Shown here one piece after another: positions 50,945-62,904 of a stretch of DNA of 64,000 bases (positions are counted from its first letter, which is position 1; each line of letters opens with the position of its first letter). The notes under the pieces were generated by a model, which was not told where the DNA came from, made no database searches, and saw only the letters and a program-made list of their open reading frames with translations. The translations under genes and the position numbers were made by a program. Source of the stretch: Trichobilharzia szidati (taxonomy: Eukaryota > Platyhelminthes > Trematoda > Strigeidida > Schistosomatidae); the NCBI GenBank assembly GCA_944472155.2, contig OX235272.1:17468354-17532353 (forward strand). The letters run 5' to 3'.

Positions 50945-52080
50945 AAAGGCACAAGTGAAACGAAAGGGGCAGAAACGTAATGAAAGAAAACTAACAGACA
51001 GACACAAATACATCAGAAAATAGTCAAATACAGAAATCGGTAACTAATAAGAGCAGTGTAGACATCTACGGTATTGTAAACAGTTTATTCACGTCACCAA
51101 GTCTACACACATTGACTCTTGGTATTCAGTAGACCAGATATACGGTAGCGTGTAAAAAGATTATCAATCTAGGTACATACTCAGGGTAAAAGCTGGTCTG
51201 GTGTCTGTCGTATGTTTCTAATTGTTAGAACAAAGTAAATTTATAAGCTCAAAACAAATGGAAGGCTTAGGTCCTTCCCTTTCCAGTTACAATTTTTGGA
51301 AATAAATAAAACTCGTTACTACAGAGTTTTGATTCAAACCATAATTCAAAATAATGCTTATAGCAAGAGAGATTTGAGTGATGACATTCGCTTACACAAC
51401 TTTTTGAAGTTTCAGGTCGACCACCTACCTAGTTAAATTCCACCTTGTCACCACCAGGTGGGATAGCATGAGAAAGATGGCGAAATAATAACCAAGTGTG
51501 AACAATGTTCACATACTGATTGCTTGTTTAAAATGCTTAATAAGCATGAGAAGAAAGACTAATTAAAGTAGCCTTGTCATTAGCAACTGTAACATGTGAA
51601 TTTATTTACGGGGAAGTGTCTTGAGTTATAGGACACCAACTCCCCCCCCCCCACTACCCACCGTACGATTACACACCCAGTTATCAGTTTAAAGGCTAAA
51701 GGTAAAATGATTGTGTTGACAACTTCACTTGTTTGGTTACTGGATCATCCCTAATGGATAGGTAACTACAGAAATCTCAAAAGGCATAAAAAGCCTGTTC
51801 GGCATCTACCACCTGGCGTAATCTTTGACGCAGACATTGAATCCAACTATCCATCTAAGAACGTGTGTTTTGCATAACTTCTCATTGTTCTACTTCACGA
51901 CTATGAGATATGAACATTGAAATTAGAGGACATGAAAGTAATAGCGGCTTTTTGACCATACGTACCTCTGTCCAATCACTCAAGTTACGGGAGTAACATC
52001 CTTAACATTAATAATGAAGTTAGGCTTAGTGTCAGGTTAAGTGGTAAAGTCAACCGATGAGACTAAAAAGCCCCATTGAG
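50945..52080. other. G-alpha intron, nothing assigned
   Basis: AT-rich with a C10 run at 51641-51650; no frames or repeats recognised. Confidence 0.4.
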
Positions 52081-53270
52081 TCTGTCTGTCTGTTTTCGAC
52101 ATAGAACTTTGCACATGTGCGGCAGTTCAAATCACCACACTCCATGTAGCACACAAAGCAAGAGAAGAAAGTAGGAGAAATGCATATTAGAGACAGTAAA
52201 CAGAGGTGTGAGACAAAGGAATAGTAATAACGAAGAACAAAACAGTTTCATTGGAAATCATAAGTCACAAGGAGCGGATGCATCTGCGCCAGCCATTGAG
52301 AACGATTTTGAGCCATATCACCAATTGTTTTCAACCATTGGTTTTTACCGTCCCGAGGACCCCAACCAGCCACCTTCCTACGTGGCTGGCTTAGACTAAC
52401 TATTGTGTCTTTCATTGACTGGTGCCATGTTTTCGTTTGACCGCCGCTAGCTCTTTTCCAGCCTGACCCTGTATCAGCTAACATTGTCCATTGTCGAGGA
52501 AGGCGATGACTAGGCATACGTAACGCATGTCCTAACCATCTCAATCGACGTAATTTCACAGTCTCGTTGATTGATTTATTTTATATAATTATTATTTTAT
52601 TTTGATTTACAGCTTGATTCCACACCGTATTTTCAGTACAAGTATGGAATTTTCAGCATGGATATCGGTAGCCCAAATTCAGGCCGACCATAGATATCGG
52701 GTGTGCACCGGCAGGGGATCTAACCCCGGACCATGTGCATGGTCGGCGAGAGTCCTAAGCTCTGTGCCACTGACGCACCCCCTCCTTCCCTAGCACTTGA
52801 CGCCTAACCTCAAAATTGCTCACCTTATTATACCACTTCACACGGGAGATAGAACGCAGACACCTATGATCGAAGACAGCCAACCTTTTCATGTCTTCCA
52901 CTCTCAATGGCCAGGTCTCACAGCCATAAAGGAGGACGGAGCGGACTGCTGAGCAGTACACACGCTCTTTGGTCGATAGTCGGATATCGCGTCTACGCCA
53001 GAGACGGCGTAAACTGGCATATGCGAAACTAGCCCTCTGTATTCGTGCTGAGATTTCGTCAGAGATCAACCCGTCGGGGCTGATGGTACTTCCCAAGTAG
53101 TAAGTGAAGCAGTCAACGTGCTCTACCACTTCACTTCCTATTAATAATCTAGGAGTCGGTGTAGTCGAATCCTGTAACATCATCTTGCATATGGCGGGAG
53201 CCCTATTGAGTAGAATCGCCAAGGCATGGGTTACGAGTGTCAAACCACTACTTAATGCCTTTCTCAACAA
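52080..53270 (-). mobile_element. LINE family A, C-terminal third and 3' UTR
   Basis: Minus frames: GSEVVEHVDCFTYYLGSTIS, IQRASFAYASLRRLWRRRDI, RVYCSAVRSVLLYGCETW, VFDHRCLRSISRVKWYNKV; after the nested SINE: KLRRLRWLGHALRMPSHRLP, KTWHQSMKDTIVSL, GDMAQNRSQW. Ends VTYDFQ at 52248; the 3' UTR goes down to 52080. Nearly identical 3' ends are at 56470 and 61375. Confidence 0.8.
52580..52793 (-). mobile_element. tRNA-headed SINE (family G) nested in LINE A
   Basis: Head GTGCGTCAGTGGCACAGAGCTTAGGACTC, B box decayed (GGTTAGATCCC), body CCGATATCTATGGTCGGCCTG and GAAAATTCCATACTTG, A/T-rich end at 52580. It is inserted between GATTGATTT and CCCCTCC of the LINE. Confidence 0.72.
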
Positions 53271-53274
53271 TCAA

Positions 53275-54115
53275 TGCTACATGAAGCAAGCTACTATCTT
53301 GGATTAGCATTCGGAGCGATCAGATCAAGTTAAGGTCCCAATTTAAAAGCCACATATTTGTGGTTAGATATACGCAAGACGTTGTAGACTGTTTGTTGAG
53401 GTACTTAGCATGTGAAAAGGAAATAAGCAGAGATTTGTACCTTGGCTCAAACTTTCACGATTCTACAGATGCATTCATCCTTATCATTCATTTTCCAGGT
53501 ACCAACAATGTACAAGTTCCTATAATGACTGCAACACTCTTGTGCGATAAGTGAAGTTAATTTTACTACTACACATCTCGAGTATGCAACAAAAATAGCA
53601 TATTGTCTAACCCTATCTACGTGACGAACTATCCAGAACTTTGAATAAGGTAGAAACAACGTTTACTGCAAAATAAGATGGTATCAGCCTTTATCTAGTC
53701 AGCTGCTCTTCAGCTGCGTACAGCTTAAAGAGAATACTAAGTTTATTTACAGAACATTTTTTTAAAGGAACTTCTTGCAAATGCTAGATGATATCAGTTG
53801 ACAGGAGACGACTACAAAGGTAGTAAAATGTGAGCAGAAATTACAGAAGGTTCGAATTTAAACGAAAAATAAATACTTGGATACAATGGGAAAAGAGTTG
53901 TGTGATAAAGAAAAGGGGTGGATAAGATGATGATGATGATGATATATGAGTAATGAATAAGTCGAGTAACAGTATGGTGAGATCAACTGGAATCATAGGA
54001 ACAAAGGACTGGCAAGATTACATCATAGCGAAGGGGAACACGTTAAAGCCAAAGATCATGTGACCAAATAAAATGAGAGTAAAGACATCCGGTTACTAGG
54101 TCAAGGGGAAGAGAG
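53275..54115. other. G-alpha intron, nothing assigned
   Basis: No frame or repeat recognised. A GATGATGATGATGAT run at 53930-53945. Confidence 0.4.
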
Positions 54116-54119
54116 TGAT

Positions 54120-54560
54120 AACTGCTTCTCTCTGAACTCAGAGAGAGAATTGAACTATTTTGTCCACTGATAATTGTAAAGGATTTCAGGATGTCCACCT
54201 CATGACCTGTATCGATGAGATTCCTGTAAATGGCACCAGTGAAAGTGTCTGTTCCCTTGAGACTTAGGCTTCTTTTTATTACACTTTCTGGAAATTGAAG
54301 GTGAACTATTCTTTCTGTTCTCCCGATGTAACTCCTGCACTAGATGCACGCAAATTTCTATACACAGTTAGAGTTCACATGAGAAGGGTGTCTGTCGACT
54401 TTTGATTTCACCAAAGAGCATGTTGTCCGATAAGCAGAGAAAACAACTTGATCAGAGGATAGGTTCTGACTATTCCCTGCAATAGTTTTACCTTTAAAAT
54501 CAAGTTGAATGAAGATAGGCTTCTTTTCCATGGTGACTCCGTTTGGGATTTAAAACTTCA
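54120..54560 (-). mobile_element. Penelope-like nuclease fragment, decayed
   Basis: The minus strand at 54310-54350 reads CRSYIGRTERIVHLQF (GIY-YIG-type YIGRT), then SLKGTDTFTGAIYRNLID, TGHEVDILKSFTII. Stops are present; the lineage differs from the two other PLEs. Confidence 0.55.
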
Positions 54561-54739
54561 TATATTCCGCAATTGTTCGTGGATTTCAGATATCCTGAAT
54601 CATTTTCAAGTATGGTAAAATTGTTCTGTGCATTAAACTTGATAATCTCATGAAGCTGTGTACGCAAATGATGATGAGAAGTCAACTAAATATAAACGCT
54701 GGTACCATCATACTCTGAATGAACCGTTGCTTTTGATCA

Positions 54740-56205
54740 ATACAATGTCACGAGATGACGCCACTAATGGAAAAGGTGTGGAAAGAAGGTAAAGTACCCG
54801 AGGATTGGAAGAAAGGATACTTATTCAAACTTCCAAAGAAAGGAGACTTAAGTCAATGCAAGAACTGGCGCGGAATTATGCTCCTGCCCATCCTAAGCAA
54901 AATACTAAGCCGCATCATCCTGGAGAGAATCAAACATGCCCTGGATGAAAAACTTCGAACGGAACAGGCTGGATTTAGGAGAAACAAGTCATGTATTGAT
55001 CGAATCGCTACACTGCGGATCATCATTGAACAAAGCTTGGAATGGCAGTCACCTCTCTACCTCACTCAACTTCATCGACTTTGAAAAGGCCGTCAACAGC
55101 GTCCATCCAGAGGTGCTTCGACAACTACATCTCATCCAACAGCTGTACGACAATGCTGCATGCCAAGTAATCCACAACGGGAAACTTACGGAATCCTTCG
55201 AAGTGAGGACAGGAGCAAGACAAGCTGGCTGGCTGCCTACTATCGCCAATGACTTTCCTGATTGCAGTAGACTGGATAATGCGACAAACAGTGGGCATTG
55301 AGGAAACAGGCATAAAATGAACTCACACAAAAAACTTGGAGGATGTGGACTTTGCCGATGATATATGTCTGATTTCCCACAAACTGGAAGGTATGCAAGT
55401 GAAAAGCAACAAGTTGGCAGAAGAATCATCTAGGGAAGATAGGACTTCAGATGAACAAAGAGAAAACAGAGGTGATGAAGATTCCTGGACAACGCTAACA
55501 GCAACAACAACAGACAACGATCAGCATAAATGGGAGGAACCTGAAAGAAACAACCTCCTTCACCTACCCACCTACCTGGGAATCATCGTTTCAACTACAG
55601 GCCAGCGGAACTGACGAGGATATCAAAGCAACGAGGATCGGGAAAGCAAGACAAGCTTACAATACTCTCAAGTTTGTGTGGAGGTCAACAAAACTCAGCA
55701 TCAAAAATAACATCCAGATTGTCAACTCCAATGTGAAGTCAGTCAGTGCTACTCACTATACAGATGGATCAGAGACTTGCACTGCGCGTCATAAACAGCA
55801 TCTCAAACAAACTACATATCTTCATCAACAGTTGTCTTCGCTCAAGATCAGATGGCCGGCCAGAAATGATCAGCAACAGAGAGGGATCTCTAGCAATGAG
55901 CGAACCAACGCAGCAGGAACCGATTGTGAAACAAATAGGCAGGCAGGAAAAATGGAGATGGATTGGCTGGTCATGCTCTGAGAAAACAAACCATCAAGTG
56001 ACATCACTAGACAAGCCACTGCTCGAGTGGAACCCGACTGAAAGGGAAGTGGCGAGTTGGTCGTCAGTGCGAGGGTGGGTGACTTGTGGGAGGTCATGTG
56101 AAGAGGAGATTAAAACGTGTGGGAAGAATTGGAGCCAAGTGAAGGAAGACTCTAGCAGAGAACCGAACGCAATGGAGACCATAATAATAATAATGTCACG
56201 AAAGG
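54740..56205 (+). mobile_element. LINE family B, RT to 3' end
   Basis: WKEGKVPEDWKKGYLFKLPK, LLPILSKILSRIILERIKHA, ALDEKLRTEQAGFRRNKSC, LNFIDFEKAVNSV; a deletion removes part after the fingers; then VDFADDICLISHKLEGMQ (FADD kept), TYLGIIVSTTGQRN and the C-terminal text KTNHQVTSLDKPLLEWNP. The 3' end is (AAT)n at 56180-56193. Frame shifts. In G-alpha intron, opposite strand. Confidence 0.78.
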
Positions 56206-56469
56206 GAATAATTGTATGAACTATTTAAAAGCTTTTGATTAGACTCCTCCTATATGTAACACCATGACAATCTGATGCTTATCAATCAATGTGAGTACGC
56301 GTTGACAGCGAGCAGCAGCAACGATAAACATAAGACATGGTCTACTTGTAGAAAAGTCGTTAGTAGCTGCAACTGTTTTCAGTTTCACACTTTACTTGTC
56401 TTAATAGCAGGTTGTAAACGCACAAAATAGTAAAGTAAGAAAAGGTATTATGGAAAAAATTTACGAACA

Positions 56470-57065
56470 CCACATAGTATATACAGTATGTCTGTTTTCA
56501 ACATAGAACTTTGCACACATGTGCGGCAGTTCAAGTCGCCACACTCCCCCCTTGTAGCACACAAAGCAAGAGAAGAAAGTAGGAGAAATGCATATTAGAG
56601 ACAGTAAACAGAGGTGTGAGACAAAGGAATAGTAATAACGAAGAACAAAACAGTTTCATTGGAAATCATAAATCACAACGAGTGGATGCATCTGCGCCAC
56701 TGAGAACGATTTTGAGCCATGTCACCAATTTTTTCCAACCATTGGTTTTTACCGTCCCGAGGACCCCAGCTAGTCAGGAAGCCAGTCTACACCTTCCTAC
56801 GTGGCTGGCTTAGACTAACTATTGTGTCTTTCATTGACTGGTGCCATGTTTTCGTTTGACCGCCGCTAGCTCTTTTCCAGCCTGACCCTGTATCAGCTAA
56901 CATTACCCATTGTCGAGGAAGGCGATGACTAGGCATACGTAACACATGTCCTAACCATCTCAGTCGATGTAATTTCACAGTCTCGTCTATTGATTTCCCC
57001 TCCTTACCCAGCACTCGACGCCTAACCTCGATATTGCTCACCTTATTATACCACTTCACGCGGGA
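56470..57065 (-). mobile_element. LINE family A, 3' end
   Basis: KWYNKVSNIEVRRRVLGKEG, KSIDETVKLHRLRWLGHVLR, GWKRASGGQTKTWHQSMKD; a small gap at 56770 breaks the frame. 5' side is truncated at the TA microsatellite. Confidence 0.8.
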
Positions 57066-57067
57066 GA

Positions 57068-57069
57068 TA

Positions 57070-57128
<59 letters not shown>
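57068..57128. repeat. (TA)30 microsatellite
   Basis: Perfect TA run of about 60 nt, 40 nt from the G-alpha exon donor. Probably length-polymorphic. Confidence 0.9.
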
Positions 57129-57132
<4 letters not shown>

Positions 57133-57169
57133 AGTATAATTTAAATGATAAAGATGAAATTACACTTAC

Positions 57170-57323
57170 CAGTGTAATCAGGAAAACATATAGTTAATGG
57201 AGATTTCATAATTTTATCTTCAAATAAATCTCGCTTATTCAAAAATAGAATGATGCTTGTTTCCCTGAACCACTGGTTGTTGCATATTGAACTAAAAAGC
57301 CTCATTGATTCCATCATTCGATT
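57170..57323 (-). CDS. G-protein alpha subunit (Gi type), penultimate exon
   Basis: Acceptor TTACATTTCAG, donor GTAAGT; 154 nt, phase 0 to 1, the same exon size as in vertebrate Gi genes as I recall. Encodes [19 protein letters not shown], then [19 protein letters not shown] and [15 protein letters not shown] is the G4 guanine-specificity box (NKxD). The earlier exons with the P-loop and DVGGQ switch regions are beyond 64000. Confidence 0.93.
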
Positions 57324-57329
57324 CTGAAA

Positions 57330-58050
57330 TGTAAAGTAAAGACAAGATAGATTAAACAAGGATGATTGGTACTAAAGATCGGGATCTGAATAACACCGCC
57401 TCAGCTAGTCGTCTTTTGGAATCCAGTCGTCTTCAAAGAGTTATGAGACATAATTATCCTATGGTGGTTGATAAGACTCCTCAGTTGCCCAGATTGGAGA
57501 AGGGGTCCACTAAGTGGGAATCAACTGCTGCAGTCAGTCGACCATATTCCTGTGGTAACATCACCAGTTTCAAGGCAACGTGTGTGTGCGTGCGGGGAAG
57601 AAGTGTGAAAAATTCATGTCCTTGAAGAGTACCATAAAAAGTAATTGATAAGCACTGACCTAAGGGAACGATGATGTTTCTATAACAGTGGCAACCTTCG
57701 CCAGAGGTACGGCTAAAAATCTGGATTTAAGACGATCTTTAATCCTTAACTTAGGTGTTCACAAGGGATTTTTGGAGTCTGCAGCCAAGATAAATTTTTA
57801 AAATGTTGAGTAGAACCAACAAAATTACCTTCTAGTAAACAGAATAAGTGTACATACGCTCAACTATTGTTGTTGAACAACAATCAGACTCGCAGTTAAA
57901 ACAGTAAAGAGTGAAATTTCACATCCGGGAAGTTCAGTACATAAAGCACCTGTCCATGAAGTTTTTTAAATATTAATAGGAACAATATAGTTTGCTTCAC
58001 CGACATGCGTGAGCAGCTACGAAGATACAGTCAGAAATATGTTGAGATGG
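57330..58050. other. G-alpha intron, nothing assigned
   Basis: Short plus frame 57362-57625 has no recognised motif. Confidence 0.4.
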
Positions 58051-58053
58051 CTT

Positions 58054-58357
58054 TGTAACGACAGAAGGCAAGACTCAGGCAACAGAACGTTTATTAAGGA
58101 AAATCAACACATATTTATAGATTTTAATGTACATTATTGTAGATTATTGTTAGTAGAAAATACAGTCTTTTGATTGGTTGTTTCTCACAGAAAGTTAACC
58201 TTGCATCTCTTTGCGGCTGTGTCAGATCATCCATATGCTAACTGTATCCGCCTACGCAAAGCCTTTGTTCTCATTTTCTCATCACCAATATTGGGGACAT
58301 AAATATTGACGTCAATTACTGTCTACCAACTTTGGCTAACAGCCAGCTCTCACAACA
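58054..58357 (+). mobile_element. Solo LTR, 304 bp, 4-bp TSD
   Basis: TGTAACGACAGAAGG...CTCTCACAACA with GCTT directly on both sides (58050-58053; 58358-58361). Nearly identical to 15038-15341, 43 kb away. Confidence 0.75.
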
Positions 58358-58429
58358 GCTTGAAATCCCCTAGAATAACGCAAAACTTATTAATGCTCAC
58401 TGTAAAATCGTTTCTTTGATTGATAGACT

Positions 58430-59200
58430 GTTTCAACAGAGAAAAATTTGCACAGAATTGCAGCAGTTTAAGTTGTCACACTCCATTCAACACACAAAGG
58501 TAGGGTAGAGAGAAAAGAAGATATTCAAAAGAACCATAATAAACAGAAATGTTCGGGAGAAAGAATAGTAATATGGAGAGACATGAGGGACTAATGAATC
58601 TGGAAGACTACAAAAAGTAGGTGTATCTGCACCACCGAACCATATCAACGATAGTCTTCTGGCATCGGTTCCCGGCATCGCGAGGCCCCCAAACAGGCAT
58701 TTCACACCTCCCTGCGTAGCTGGCTGAAACTAATTGCCAAAGATTTCATGGATCGATGCCAGATTTTTATTTGACAACACTTAACTCTTTCAAAACCTGG
58801 TCCTACATCAGCTAACACTGTTCACAGAGAAAGACGATGACTCAATATGCGCAGCTTGTGTCTCAGTCATCTCAACCGATATAATTTCACAGCCTCATCG
58901 ACTGACTTGTGCGTCGGTGGCACAGTGGTTAGGACTCTCGCCGACCATGCACATGGTCCGGGGTTCGATCCCCTGCCGGCGCACACCCGATATCTATGGT
59001 CGGCCTGAATTTGGTCTACCGATATCCATGCTGAAAATTCCACAATTGTACTGAAAATACGGTGTGGAATCAAACTGTAAATCAAAATAAATAAATACTT
59101 TACGCCTAACTTTAATATTGCTTACCATATTCTATCACTTAAAAAAGGGAGATGGAAAGCAAAAATCTATGATCAAACACAGCCAACCTTTTTGTATATC
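58430..59200 (-). mobile_element. LINE family A, old 3' end
   Basis: GCAGCAGTTTAAGTTGTCACACTCC UTR, then GGCTGAAACTAATTGCC and decayed RLRWL...HVL text. A family G SINE is inserted at 58911-59096. Confidence 0.65.
58911..59096 (+). mobile_element. tRNA-headed SINE (family G), best preserved
   Basis: GTGCGTCGGTGGCACAGTGG A box, GGTTCGATCCC B box, GCCGGCGCAC pairing with the 5' GTGCGTCGG as an acceptor stem, then CACCCGATATCTATGGTCGGCCTGAATTTGG body and AAATAAATAAAT end. Confidence 0.75.
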
Positions 59201-59439
59201 AACGTGAGAAAAAAAAGGATAAATAACTGGAACAAGAAGGGATAAAAATTATGGGCAAAAAATGGTGACATATACATTTCCAAAGCTTGGCAACTTAATA
59301 TGATGAAATTTTTATGCAAAACTCTACTTTGTTCAGCATTCATGACAATATAACCATCAAGTAGGATCGAAATCACATAATCACTGGAAGTTGAGTAATC
59401 CTGAGGATAAAACCAAATGAAAATCTGACCAAGTAAAAT

Positions 59440-60420
59440 ATAAGGGTCTGTCTGTCTGTCTAGATTCAACATAGAACTTGGCACCGAAGTGCAGCAGTTC
59501 GAGTTGCCACGTTCCAAATAGCACACAAAGGTAGACAAGAAAATGAGTGAAGAGAATCAATAGAGTTTTGACAAGTATAAGAGTGAAACAGAATGACTAA
59601 TGGTAGAAAGGAATATGAGACTGAATATTACAGAGACTGAATACATCTGCGTAAGCCATTGACAACGATTTTGAGCCATGTCACCTATTGTCTGTCTCCA
59701 GCCATTGATTCTTAGAGTCCCGAGGGCGGGCCCCAACCCGGAAGTCTGCATCTCCCTACCTGACTTGACTCAGTTTAACTGTCAAGGATTTCATGGATTG
59801 ATTGATGCGATGTTTTTGTTTGGCCACCACTTACTCTTTTCCAACCTGCACCTATATCAGCTAGCTAGTAATGCCCGTCGGGGTGGGGGAGGCGATGGTT
59901 AGGCATGCGCAGCACGTCACCTAGCCATCTCAATCTATGTAACTTTATAGCCTCTTCGATTGATTTTCCCTCTTTGCCCAACACTCTACGCCTAACGTCA
60001 ACATTACTTACCTTATTATACCACCTCCTAACGTGAGAAAGAGATCGTAGACATCTATGATCAAAAACAGTCAACATTTTCATGTCTTCAACTCGTATTG
60101 GCCATGTTTCAGAGCCATAGAGAAGGACGGAGCGAACTGCTGAGCAGTACACACGTCCCTTGGTTGATAGGCGGATGTCACGCCTACGCCAGAGATGGTG
60201 TAAGTTAGCGAAAGCAGCCCGAGCTTTTGGAATCCGTGCTGAGATTTCGTCACCAATCAATCCGTTGGTGCTGATACAACTTCCTAAATAGGTGAAGTGG
60301 TCAACATGCTCCATCACTTCACTCTCTATAACTAAACTGGTAGTTGACGTAGTCCAGTGCTGTAGCAGCATCTTACATTTTACAGGGGCGAATCGCATAC
60401 CAAATATACGAAGGGACATG
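59440..60420 (-). mobile_element. LINE family A, C-terminal third and 3' UTR
   Basis: FGMRFAPVKCKMLLQHW, TYLGSCISTNGLIGDEISAR, LWRRRDIRLSTKGRVYCSAV, VFDHRCLRSLSHVRRWYNK, KLHRLRWLGDVLRMPNHRLP and GDMAQNRCQW. A frame shift at about 59870. The GTCTGTCTGTCT at 59450 marks the 3' tail. Confidence 0.78.
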
Positions 60421-60620
60421 GCCTAGAGTGGAACCCGAATGGAAAAAAACCAGTCAGTCATGGTTTCCAGTTTAACATGGAGGAGATAGTATGAGAATAT
60501 GGGAGCTTATGGGAAATCGTGGAGCCGGCTAAAAAAGACAGAAAAGAACAGGGTGGAATGGAGATGTGCTGCTAAATCCATATGTTCCGCTGAGAGCCCG
60601 AATTAATGATAATTAATATC

Positions 60621-60660
<40 letters not shown>
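60421..60660 (+). mobile_element. LINE B-like 3' end and AAT microsatellite
   Basis: GAGTGGAACCCGAATGG and GGAGCCGGCTAAAAAAGACAG...TGGAGATGTGCTGCTAAATCC resemble the LINE B C-terminus (WNP; TWSQVKTLAE; RRTAEALC), followed by (AAT)13 at 60620-60658. Confidence 0.55.
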
Positions 60661-61370
60661 GGAAAAGTGGCAAATTCACTAACCCGAAAAGAAAAAAACA
60701 ACAACACTGTTTTCTAATCCCCACAGTTAAAATTTCACTCAAAAGGTCAAGTGGAATGCGATATATTAATTTCATATTGATCATGTTTGTGTGTGATGGT
60801 CACAGGGTTGAAATGGTTATTGATTTTATTAGACTTCTCCATAAGTACAAAAGCGCTAGGCAGTTAGGTTAGGAAATGTTAAGTATAAGCTGGGTTTTTT
60901 ATACCTTCTAGAAACCACTGGTGTAGAAATTTACTAACTACACCTTTACCGAATCAAAGTTGTAAGAAAAACCTTTTCATTTCTAAGTGTCTGATTACGA
61001 TTTCTTGCATAAATTGAACTAAAATTTCAACGCAGAACTTTGTACTTAACTGCAGTAGCAGTTCAAGCTACCACACTTCATTAAGAACACATAAAGGTGG
61101 CAAAAATGAGAGACTGTGATAAACGGAATAGAGAATAATTACATGAAAAATAGTGAGCATTTAATTTATCTGCATACTTTGCCAGTGCATCTGTTTCTTA
61201 AAAACGATAGACTTGATAAAAAAACCTGAGACTACAATTTCTCACTGTCCTAATTTTACTATCACTGATAGCATTATTTTATATAAAGATCTATTGGTGG
61301 ACAGAGAATATTCTTTTCAATATCTTCTTCACCAGGTTCTACATTTATATACATAGTAATTGAAGAATTA
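60661..61370. other. G-alpha intron, nothing firmly assigned
   Basis: 60995-61180 has decayed LINE A 3' UTR text (TTCAACGCAGAACTTTGTACTTAACTGCAGTAGCAG). Otherwise AT-rich. Confidence 0.4.
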
Positions 61371-61374
61371 TTCG

Positions 61375-61950
61375 GTCGGTCAGTCGGCTTTCGACATAGA
61401 ACTTTGCACATGTGCGGCAGTTCAAGTCGCCACACTCCCCCCTTGTAGCACACAAAGCAAGAGAAGAAAGTAGGAGAAATGCATATTAGAGACAGTAAAC
61501 AGAGGTGTGAGACAAAGGAATAGTAATAACGAAGAACAAAACAGTTTCATTGGAAATCATAAGTCACAAGGAGTGGATGCATCTACCCTAACAATTGAGA
61601 ACGATTTTGAACCATGTCACCAATTGTTTCCAACCATTGGTTTTTACCGTCCCGACGACCTCAAACAGTCGGGAAGTGTACACCTTCCTACGTGGCTGGC
61701 TTAGACCAACTGTTGTAGATTTCATTGACTGGTGCCATGTTTTGGTTTGACCACCGCTAGCTCTTTTCCAGCCTGACCCTATATCAGCTAACATTACCCA
61801 TTGTCGAGGAAGGCGATGACTAGGCATACGTAACGCATGTCCTAACCATCTCAGCCGAAATAATTTCACAGTCTCGTCGACTGATTTCCCCTCCTTACCT
61901 AGCACTCGACCGATGCCTAACCTCAATATTGCTCACCTTATTATACCAAT
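61375..61950 (-). mobile_element. LINE family A, 3' end
   Basis: GKEGKSVDETVKLFRLRWLG, HALRMPSHRLPRQWVMLADI, KTWHQSMKSTTVGL; UTR with GTGCGGCAGTTCAAGTCGCCACACTCC. Almost identical UTR to 56480-56640. Confidence 0.8.
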
Positions 61951-62900
61951 GTCAAACTTTTTAATAACATTAAATCAATCAATGTTAACAGACCACAGTT
62001 CGAAAGCATTTATAAGTGGTAATATGAATCAATAAAGCACTAAACTGAATATTAGGTAAATTAAGAAAATAATATAATTTATAGGTCCCACTGCAGGCCA
62101 GCATACCAACAGTGGCTGGACCTGTTCCTTTTGCACACAGAGCGATAGCCTTTTAGTAATTTATTCGGTACCCAATAGATGATATGGACTGTTTAGGGCA
62201 AGGTGATGTAATTTGGGACTGTTAAAAGTTTTTACTATACCTATATTTGGACAATGGTAAGTGTTCCCGAGCACGAAATACTAAGTTTCTAGAGCACTGG
62301 CCTATACAACTGGCTCCACTGGACCATATGAACTGATAGATATAAATAGAGGTGCCTAGTATAGGTAATTCGTCTTACAGTTTTGGAATCATAACCAGTC
62401 ATGTGGAAAATGTAATTTGCAATAGAAGATCTTTGAATCTACTTTCTTAACTTGTTGGTTATTAATTCACTTGGTATATCACTTTTGAACTACAATCGCG
62501 TATGCAGACGCTTCTTGTTTACAGGTATAGAGGAGTTTTTTTTCGATTTTCTTAAGGTGTCATTACAATCTCAAGCTCAACTTCAATCACATTTTCTGAA
62601 AATGTAGCTCTGACTCTGCAGCTGAAAGTCCTTACCGAATTTCTTTTATACTGTAGAAGAACAAAACTATGAAAGTGTATTTTGTCCTGTCCGCGTACTT
62701 TTCTTATGCAAATTTCTTCTTATACTTTCATCTGGTCTTCGTGTTAGAGGGACATTTAAGGAGGCAATTTGACTTTGAAATTAGATAGCATCTGTGTAAT
62801 TAATTACACAAAGGATGAACGTATCATCCATATATCGGCAACAGAAAGAGAATTTGTAAGAGTTGGTTTGTGAGGATTAGATTTGTTTTCACGTGTCTAA
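61951..62900. other. Nothing assigned
   Basis: AT-rich intronic or intergenic sequence without recognised features. Confidence 0.4.
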
Positions 62901-62904
62901 CCAC

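Noticed and set aside
57362..57625. Plus frame of 87 codons next to the G-alpha exon
   Set aside because: No motif, overlaps the region where the G-alpha intron must be, and has no splice or start context of note.
58917..58990. Possible functional tRNA gene (good acceptor stem and B box)
   Set aside because: The anticodon arm does not form a normal 5-bp stem with a 7-nt loop, and the same text recurs at 47977-48191 and 52580-52793 with a common 3' body, so it is the head of a SINE.
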